64,000 bases of DNA, from the NCBI GenBank assembly GCA_009760855.2, contig WPIO01000009.1, forward strand, positions 9,139,501 through 9,203,500. The letters run 5' to 3'. The DNA is from Cristatella mucedo (lineage: Eukaryota; Bryozoa; Phylactolaemata; Cristatellidae). Position numbers and translations under genes: made by a program. The notes under the pieces are model-generated. The model saw nothing but the letters and a program-made list of their open reading frames with translations. It was not told the origin of the DNA and ran no database searches. The first letter of the stretch is position 1, and each line of letters opens with the position of its first letter. Below are positions 57,426 through 64,000 of the stretch, one piece after another.

Positions 57426-58483
57426 CAAGTATCAGCATATGCTACGGACTTACTGAAGTATTTAATTAGTTTTAATCCAACATAAATGGGTGTATTGCAA
57501 TGCCACAGTGCAGAATGCTAAGCCAGGGCATTTCTGTCTGTATGAGATCTAAATAAAGCACGAAACGAGCGCTGCAACACTAGTAAAAAACAAGTAAACA
57601 ATGATGGCGAAAGCACCTGACGAAGACGGCCGCTCCAGACGATCGGATCTGATGGCTTGATTGCTTCCGTTGGCACGGACTTCGCGTCGCATCGGCTTGA
57701 GTCCTCGTCGCTAGCGGGTTTAGCTCGAGCCTTTTCGCACCCATCATGCATCATCTTTTACGCATCCGGTCGATTATCCTGGCGGTCTCTACTAGCCAGG
57801 GTACGCCTGGCGCCGACGATGACCGCTCGGTTCGTCTCTGACGGTCGCTCGGTGGCGAGGCGAAGCCAGCCGTACATTTCTCGAGCGCTGCGACGGGCTC
57901 CCGCCAAGCGAGTGCGCATCTCGCCTACCTTGGCCCTTGTTGTTGGGTCGACCTCCTACCGTGACTTTCTCTGAGCGTAATTCGGCATTCTTACATCTGG
58001 GGAGAGAAGGCTCGAGGCGCACGTCCGCGGGTGGCGGAGCGGTGTCAGATGTGCTCGAACTCAGACGACTGGGGCGGGGTGCTAGGTGCTTCGATGCCCG
58101 CGATCTCCGAAGGCCTCAACAAGATCCCAGCCCCCTCTCCGCCTACCCCTCAATACGAGCTCGCACCCTTACCGCACCGACCCTGCAGTTACCGCCGAGC
58201 TGCAGTAGGCATAGGCAGTCTCTCCTCGTCGGCACAGAGTTCCGCAGCGGGCGTTTTCCTTATTGCTCGCCGGGAGTGGGAGCGAGAGCGAGGCTGGCTA
58301 AGCGTTTGTGCAGCGCTACAAATGAGGCTGCTGCTGAATCAGCTGGCCGTCGCTTTATTCTACGATTGCTCGACGATTGTTGACCGCCCTGCTAAGCAAC
58401 TGTGCAATTACGGCTCGGTGGCAACTCGCTATAGCTGCCGGTCCGATCTTAGCGTCAGTCAACGCGGCGCCGTCTAACCAAAA
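57426..58483. other. GC-rich island, no gene recognised
   Basis: From about 57610 the sequence is GC- and CpG-rich with overlapping open frames on both strands but no family motif. A SINE-1-like end ('gctacaaatgaggctgctg', 'ctgaatcagctgg') lies at 58310-58347. Confidence 0.4.
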
Positions 58484-58836
58484 TGCACGAACCACGTCTT
58501 CGTTGCAGCGAAAACCGCGATAGGCAACGCGCACTTCTCAACGAAGACATGAAGAACGTGAGCCCGGAATCCTCATCCGCGACTTCGGTCAGCGCCGCGG
58601 AGAATGCGAGCGGGGCTAAACCTCGGTCGCTTACGCTGCGCAGAGCAGCTCACTTGCATTTCTATCAAGAAGTTATTCTTAAAACAGACAGGCTGAATAC
58701 ACCGCAAGTTGTTCTAATAGCGCCTACTTCGGCGGCGCATAGATTAGCAAATCCCCTGCGAGACGTCACACCCGCGCAGGGTAACTCCGGAAGCGGTGGT
58801 CACATGACTAACCGAGACCTGCCGTGTGGTGGCTAA
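58483..58836 (+). other. orphan 117-codon open frame
   Basis: MHEPRLRCSENRDRQ... has a G/C-leaning third codon position and a Ser/Ala-rich middle, but no known domain, no signal peptide and no membrane segment. It ends about 140 bases before a possible promoter. It may be an upstream exon, a retrocopy or chance; I do not claim a gene. Confidence 0.3.
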
Positions 58837-58947
58837 GTACATTACATTAAAACGAGAATGAAAATTATTTAAATTAAATTTAAACAGTAGGTAAGCCGTG
58901 CTTAGATGGTGAGAGCGATTTGAGATCTACTTACTCCCGCTTACTGC

Positions 58948-58963
58948 CCAATCAGAATTCCGG
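58948..58963 (+). promoter_or_regulatory. CCAAT box and ETS-like site
   Basis: CCAAT at 58948-58952 and TTCCGG at 58958-58963 lie in a CpG-containing stretch 15-30 bases before an ATG with a splice donor. The arrangement resembles a CpG-type promoter, although CCAAT boxes usually lie further from the transcription start. Confidence 0.35.
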
Positions 58964-58977
58964 TTCTGTGCGCGATA

Positions 58978-58989
58978 ATGGAGGCTGTT
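58978..58989 (+). CDS. possible 12-nt first coding exon of the right-edge gene
   Basis: ATG GAG GCT GTT is followed immediately by the strong donor GTAAGT. The phase is 0. The acceptor TTTCTAG at 63734-63740 opens an exon (GAA GAC ACA ATG...) that is in frame in phase 0, which would give MEAVEDTMVGTSD. The only upstream in-frame stop of the downstream exon is the TAG of that acceptor. This is suggestive, not proof: with a CCAAT so close, transcription may start beyond this ATG. Confidence 0.3.
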
Positions 58990-58999
58990 GTAAGTCTGC

Positions 59000-60040
59000 G
59001 CACGTCATTTCAATTCTCGCTGTCGGAACCAAGTTCGTAGACCGCTAGTCTTTATCGCCACAGGTAAGCGTGAACTAGACACTTTCCTGTGCTGACTTGT
59101 CCACGGCACCGCTAGAGTACGGCTTCGTCTTGCGCTCCTCTTCTAGGTTGGAGGCGGGAAGCGCGAGCAATTTTTTTCGTCCCTCCGGACCTCAAGATTG
59201 TGTTGCGACCGTAGGCGGCCGATGCAGCATAACGTGCTGGTCTCGCCATGAGCTCCGAGGCTTGTTCGTGAACCGAGTGCTTCGAAAGTGTACACTCGTG
59301 CATTCGAATGCGGTCCTGCGTCGCGTCGTATCGCTGTCGCATTTGTCGCGCCGTTTGTTTTTCCTTTTTTTTCTCGTGCGCTCGTTTTGGTATTGACAGG
59401 GAAAGTTTTTTCTCCGATCGACGTGATTAGTATGCGACACAGTTTGCCACCGTGCCCAGCATATGTGCTCCAAGGCCGGCATGCATGTTGACATATTGGT
59501 CTGTGCCGTTGCTTGCCATATATGTTTTACTCCGCGTACCTACTCGTTGGCGCTATTGCCTCGCCTTACAAAGATTGCTCGTACGTCGGCGGCTTACGCT
59601 TTTGCGTAGTCCAGACCCACTGCAGATTGACTTGTCAGCTCGTGCAGAGCATATGTTTCTCCACTGTAATTTGCAAGCTTCGACGGCTTTAGGTCAGCAT
59701 TTCTCTTGATCTACCGCGTATTAGCGAACGTGAAATGATAGGCTAGCCGTTACTATGAGGCCTCGGGTATCATGCGGTATAGTGCTTCTTTGACGTCATG
59801 TACTCAAAGCCGAGCCAAGTCGAGTGCAGGCGTGTGCAATCGTAATAGTAAGTGAAAGTGGCTTAGGGCGATTGCTGCCGTGCGGATGGAGGAGCAGTTC
59901 TGAACGAGTGAACAGATGGAGTTGTCGGATGATCTTCATTTGGGGAATTGTCCATGTATTTTGTAGGCTTTACGCAATGAATAGCTGCGTGCACCTTCAG
60001 AGCTCGGTGTAGGCACCCGTGTTCAGCCGCGATTATACCC
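59000..60040. other. no feature recognised
   Basis: Moderately GC-rich to about 59400, then mixed. Short open frames without motifs. It would be intron if the exon at 58978 is real. Confidence 0.45.
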
Positions 60041-60041
60041 T

Positions 60042-60323
60042 GATCCGTCTTGCTTCGGTCCTGCTTCTGTCTTTGGTGCATACGTCACTAAGACTGGCCT
60101 GCGTAGGGGCGGTCCAAGAGTCGTGGAAGAATTAACTATTGCTGAAAGGTATACAAATGTCTGGATCTGCATCGAGGAGGGCCATTTCCTACTTTCTGCA
60201 AAAAGAAATTTTCTCATGACCACTGTAGGTGGAGCTAGTACGCATGCAAACCGACCGACCAAGCTTCCTACAGTAATGAAGACCGAAGTAGGACAGAAGC
60301 AGGACCGAAATAAGACGGACCGT
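60042..60323. mobile_element. MITE-like element bounded by about 28-bp inverted repeats
   Basis: 'ccgtcttgcttcggtcctgc' plus 'ttctgtc' near 60044-60071 is mirrored by 'gacagaagcaggaccgaa' plus 'ataagacgg' near 60294-60321, with 2 mismatches by eye. The enclosed 220 bases encode no transposase. Target-site duplications were not clear. Confidence 0.45.
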
Positions 60324-60394
60324 GTACACGCAGGTTCAGACATCAAATCATGCTGTACACGAAATGTGCAGACGAATCTGTAGGGAATAGTCAT

Positions 60395-61300
60395 TAGAAT
60401 AATAGTAGTAATAACTGTAAGTTGTTTCTATAGCACCCTAAGAGAACTAAATATGTCGGCACAATGGAAGTAATAGCCAAAGGTTAATGACATGCATGGT
60501 ATCATGTTAAATAAAGCACACAAAAGCATGCTTAGGCCGGCATGCTTCAGCATGCAAAAACGCACTCGGGGCTACCGGTTAGTAGGACCTTTGGCTAGTA
60601 ACATGCACTGAATTGAGCAAGGTAGGAACGCAAAGCATACGCGAACAGAGAAACTAACTTCACTGGAGCAAAGGCAATGCTGACTTAGACAGATGCCTCT
60701 TCAACTGAGACTGAAATGATGCAAAGTCATTGCTGGAAGTGACAATAGCCGGAAGAGAGTTGTATACTTACTGTGCATACTATCCGATCACCAAAGATTT
60801 CAATAATTAAGTGAGGAATGGCGACTGAAAGCTGAGGAGGGAGTGGTGCAAGAGCACGGTGGAAGAGAAAGCAGATCAGATTGGTGGGTTAGTGCAAGCG
60901 AGTGAAGCGAAATGCAAGACAGACGGGGATCTTGAAATTGATTCGATTCTTGGTAGGGTGCCTGTGAAGCTCGGACGGAACTGTTACGACATGGCAGCTG
61001 AGCTGTTGATGACAGACCAGCCGAGCTGCCGGGTTGTGCACCAGTTGCAGACGATTAAGGGCACTGCCTGGCCTGGGAGTCTTAATTGAACAGAACTGCA
61101 ATAACCAAGAAGCAATATCACAAACGCATGAACTAGTGAGGCTCCCGTGTGCTTCTCTAAGCAGGTCCTGATTTCGGCTGTTTATTTGCTGAAAGCCATG
61201 CGTTAGCCGATGTAACTACTAGGTTGGACTTGTCATTGTTCAGCTTCAGTAAGTTAGTGGCTATCCAGGTGTAAATCTCGTCGATGCAGTCAGTCTGCAA
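60395..61300 (-). mobile_element. LINE-C 3' half
   Basis: The tail 'ctatagcaccctaagagaac', UTR 'accggttagtaggacctttg', then in reverse 'LQLVHNPAARLVCHQQLSCH' and 'ELHRHPTKNRINFKI', the C-terminal domain. Confidence 0.83.
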
Positions 61301-61607
61301 GGGAATTAGGTGAGTCGGATGCAAAGCAAACCCCGGAATCTTTGAGACTGACCGATTTTTGATGGTCTGTCAGAATGCTACAATCACACCAGCAGCATAA
61401 TCTACCATATGTAGATGGTGGCTTACTTGCCAGTATGAGGATGTACCAAGATTGCTGATGCCTTTAGGGTAGAAACTAGTGCTTCAATTCGTGGATGCAA
61501 TTGAAAACTGGTCTTGTCAATGTAGGGCATTCGTATGTTGAAAGAGTAGGCTCGGCTATCCAGAACAGGATCTTTTGTTCTTCGGTGGCCGGTGAACCGT
61601 TTTACAA

Positions 61608-61885
61608 TGTTAATGTAATGTAATGTATCTCCGTCAGTAACTCCACAAAGTCATAAAGACCATGTGGGTGTTACGCAGGAGAGTTTTGTATAGCGCACTC
61701 ACAGCCTAAGCGGCTTTCGGTACTCATTCGGTAGCCAACAGACTTCGTCTCACGCAACAAAGAGAAAGTGGGAAGCATAGCAGAGTCAGGAGAGCAGTTG
61801 AGGTAGTGAGTAGCATAGAAGTAGCAGTTCAGGACCGCTGAAAAACGTGCCATAGTCGGCAGTTGGAGAGTAGTTGTCCCAGACT
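61608..61885 (-). mobile_element. LINE-B 3' end
   Basis: In reverse it encodes 'FSAVLNCYFYATHYLNCSPD' and 'LRETKSVGYRMSTESRLGCE', then the tail 'aaaactctcctgcgtaacac' and 'gagatacattacatta'. Confidence 0.9.
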
Positions 61886-61929
61886 CTCATCGTGTGCTTT
61901 GTCCCTTTTTGACCAGTAAGGTGCATCGT

Positions 61930-62165
61930 TACATGTGAAGCATACGAGCTAAAGGCGTGGTCTTTAAATAATGTGAGGTTCCTATGGTGTAATGGTAGAC
62001 AATTATATTCCGGGAAAACCTGTGGTACGATGCTTAGCTTGATGAGGGAGTAGATTTGATAAGTAGGCTGGAGCCAAAGAAGGAATGGACCTAAAAGTGA
62101 GTGACAAAACCTTGAAGTCGACTGGGAGCCAATGCAGGTCAGCTAGAAGTGGTGTGATGTGGCAA
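61930..62165 (-). mobile_element. LINE-A fragment, left arm of an inverted pair
   Basis: In reverse it covers 'PTCTGFPVKQ.IDFKVLSLTFRSIPSLAPAY' to 'SYASH'-type C-terminal sequence. It abuts a + strand LINE-A at about 62166. Confidence 0.82.
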
Positions 62166-62683
62166 CTTCAAGGTTTTGTCACTCATCGACTTCAAGGCTG
62201 TGTCACTCACTTTTAGGTCTCTTCATTTTTTGGCTTCAGCCTACCTATCAGATCTACTCCCCCACCAGGCTAAGCATCGTACCCCCCCTTTTGGGAATCT
62301 AATCGTTACATATACCCCCCCCCCCGTACAAACCTCAAATCGTTCGGAGACCATGCCTTTAGTTCGTATGCTCTCAAAGCCTGGAATCCACTCCCGATTT
62401 GTGTCACGACCTCTCCTGACTTGACCATTTTTTTAAAGAAACTGATAAAGCACCTATTTATCACAGCATTTAGTGGGTCCCTGTGATTCGACCTTTATGT
62501 GCTTATGCATGCTGCCACTACCCATACTTGCATGCTGACCGGGTGTATATCACCCTAACCACGTTATTCTTGTTGTTAATTGAGCATGCTACCACTAACC
62601 ATTCGATCGTGCTTCCTTTGCAGCAAATGCTAAGTGCCTAGGAAGAGATTTGAGTACTCTGAGGGGCTATATCAAATGTATTA

Positions 62684-62712
<29 letters not shown>
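62166..62712 (+). mobile_element. LINE-A 3' end, right arm of the pair
   Basis: Open frame 62176-62424 starts 'SLIDFKAVSLTFRSLHFLASAYLSDLLPHQAKHR'; UTR, stem-loop and ATT tract follow. A short C-run lies at 62318-62326. Confidence 0.9.
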
Positions 62713-62714
<2 letters not shown>

Positions 62715-63404
62715 AGGTAGGTGCAAAGTAGTGGAAGCAGCAACTTGGCATCAGAGGAATTTCTCACCACTTCAGTGGGTCCTTGCAAAGCAATTTCGGC
62801 TTGCATGTGATTTGATAAAGCTGCACGTGACGACTGACTGGGCGAGGCGATAATTTTTTTTCGACGGGTTTTCATTAGTACAGCACATGTGGATCGCATG
62901 TGGTTTCCCAGGGAAGGTTGCTGGCTCTCCGAGGAAGCCTGTCCGAACGTATCTATGAGTAGAAGCTTGCCGGTGCGTCTTGGCTGGTCGTCCCCTAGCA
63001 CGGATGGCCAGGGGTTTTCCTTTGGGCATTGGGCAGATCCGTTTGTCCTCTCGCGATGATATAGTACTCTGACTGAGCCCGGCGATCTTTTTCAGACAGT
63101 ACAAAAGTATGTTCTTCATTCTTCTTCGTGCGGCGTACTAGCCATTCAGAGTGTACCTAATTGATGCTTGAATACTCTAGGACCATTTCCGGCTACTCCA
63201 GGTCGTTATCCTAGGAGGATGCCCATTTATGACATGCGAAGGCATTCAGCTGAAAACCAGCATCGTTTCAGCTGTAAGGCCAGAATCCTCCAGATCCTTC
63301 GAAATTGCTGCTTTTTGAGTGTACGGTGAAATCATCAAAAACAGTCAAGTGTTTCACTGGGCTGCCTGCCAGGGTTGTTAAAAAAAAAGTCGAAGGTCAT
63401 CTGA
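62713..63404. other. no feature recognised
   Basis: Unique-looking sequence with open frames on the minus strand that carry no known motif. Confidence 0.45.
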
Positions 63405-63510
63405 TTCAGCAGCCTCATTTATGTAAGAGCCTTAGCATCTGTTGCCACCAGTGGCTCTGGGCATGAACCCACGACCCGGGTCGTGGGTTCGTGGAGCACC
63501 TTGTCCCTCT
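63405..63510 (-). mobile_element. SINE-1, degenerate
   Basis: 'tgattcagcagcctcattta' (3' end in reverse), 'taagagccttagcatctgtt', and the self-complementary 'acccacgacccgggtcgtgg' arm of the head. Confidence 0.65.
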
Positions 63511-63749
63511 GGGCTGAGACTGAGGGTTGTTGTTTGTGCTCTTTGCTTCCACTGCTTGCTTTCCGGGGCTGGGGGGAAATAGCACCGCAACCGTGCAGGC
63601 GTGGTGGGCCTCTAGTGCCCCCACCCCCAATGCTTTGCATTTGGTGGCACCGTGTTGCCCTGCCCGCCCGGCAGTGTTCAGAGTTGTCGCAGTGTTCTTA
63701 AAAGATTGTTCGCTCAAGCATGGCGCCCGATCGTTTCTAGGAAGACACA

Positions 63750-64000
63750 ATGGTAGGGACGTCGGATGCCGAAGGCGCCGGGGCCAGCCCGCGTGGCCGC
63801 AGTGCCCGCAAGCGAATGCCCAACAGGCGTTACGCCGACATGGAGCTGCTCTCGCCGACGAGAGCAGCTCCCAAGCGTCCTCGTCAGTTCGACCCGAGCA
63901 GCGGCGGCAGTGGTGCTGCATCGACGGTCGCAAAGCGGGAACCGGCCGACGAGGATACTCCTGTGTTCCACTCCGAGTTGACACCTCCTGCCTCGAGGGG
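63750..64000 (+). CDS. 5' coding part of an unrecognised basic, probably nuclear protein (open at right edge)
   Basis: From ATG 63750 (context 'cacaATGG') the frame is open for 83 codons to the window end. It reads MVGTSDAEGAGASPRGRSARKRMPNRRYADMELLSPTR in short, then 'APKRPRQFDPSSGG' and 'KREPADEDTPVF'. Two basic clusters (RSARKRMPNRR and PKRPR) look like nuclear localisation signals; the rest is Ser/Pro/Ala-rich and likely disordered. Third codon positions favour G/C, as in the phosphatase gene. An in-frame TAG at 63738-63740 doubles as a splice acceptor 'cgtttctag', so coding may start at 63741 by splicing. Without splicing, an upstream ATG at 63720 gives a six-codon upstream frame. I do not recognise the family. 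Confidence 0.6.
   Translation, partial: MVGTSDAEGAGASPRGRSARKRMPNRRYADMELLSPTRAAPKRPRQFDPSSGGSGAASTVAKREPADEDTPVFHSELTPPASR

Overview
The window is animal nuclear DNA. It carries spliced genes of animal families, very long dinucleotide microsatellites, many truncated non-LTR retrotransposons and tRNA-derived SINEs, and no operons or ribosome-binding sites. The species cannot be fixed from sequence alone; an invertebrate with GC-rich coding exons in an AT-rich, repeat-rich background fits best. By my own tally of the copies listed here, retroelement sequence covers about 40% of the window.

Three protein-coding loci are supported, all on the + strand. (1) The 3' part of MRPL51 (mitochondrial ribosomal protein mL51): an internal exon at 2639-2749 and the last exon at 6983-7221, joined in phase across a 4.2-kb intron full of repeats. 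The exon carrying the mitochondrial targeting sequence was not found. (2) A complete FERM-PDZ-tyrosine phosphatase of the PTPN3/PTPN4 (fly Ptpmeg) family, 987 codons in three exons: 25851-27722, 36168-36237 and 45030-46051. The two introns are 8.4 and 8.8 kb. Its first exon alone encodes the FERM, FA, linker and most of the PDZ domain. (3) The 5' coding part of an unrecognised basic, probably nuclear protein, open from 63750 (possibly spliced at 63741) to the right edge. A possible 12-nt first coding exon lies at 58978-58989 beside a CCAAT box.

The rest is mostly retroelements. LINE-A is the dominant CR1/L2-like family; its reverse transcriptase has the YADD motif and its 3' end is a stem-loop followed by (ATT)n. 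LINE-B and LINE-C are relatives, and a fragment of another RT lineage sits at 52983-53205. SINE-1 has a tRNA-like head and a hairpin-rich body. SINE-2 has a tRNA-like head and a 3' tail with the same stem-loop architecture as the LINE-A tail, so it probably uses the LINE-A enzyme. Nested insertions are common, and several elements meet tail to tail at ATT/AAT tracts.

Layout: 1-7.4 kb MRPL51 and its repeat-filled intron; 7.4-20.5 kb LINE/SINE mosaic; 20.5-25.4 kb mixed GC-rich islands, a LINE-A fused to exon-like sequence, and microsatellites; 25.4-47.05 kb the phosphatase gene with promoter-like 5' flank and 3' UTR; 47.05-57.4 kb LINE/SINE mosaic; 57.4-64 kb GC-rich island, the possible start of the third gene, its repeat-filled intron and its first substantial exon. 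I saw no unmistakably new biological system. The most interesting items are the LINE/SINE shared tail, a 141-bp-arm palindrome in phosphatase intron 1, a SINE with a five-fold A-box amplification, and the intron-poor structure of the phosphatase gene.
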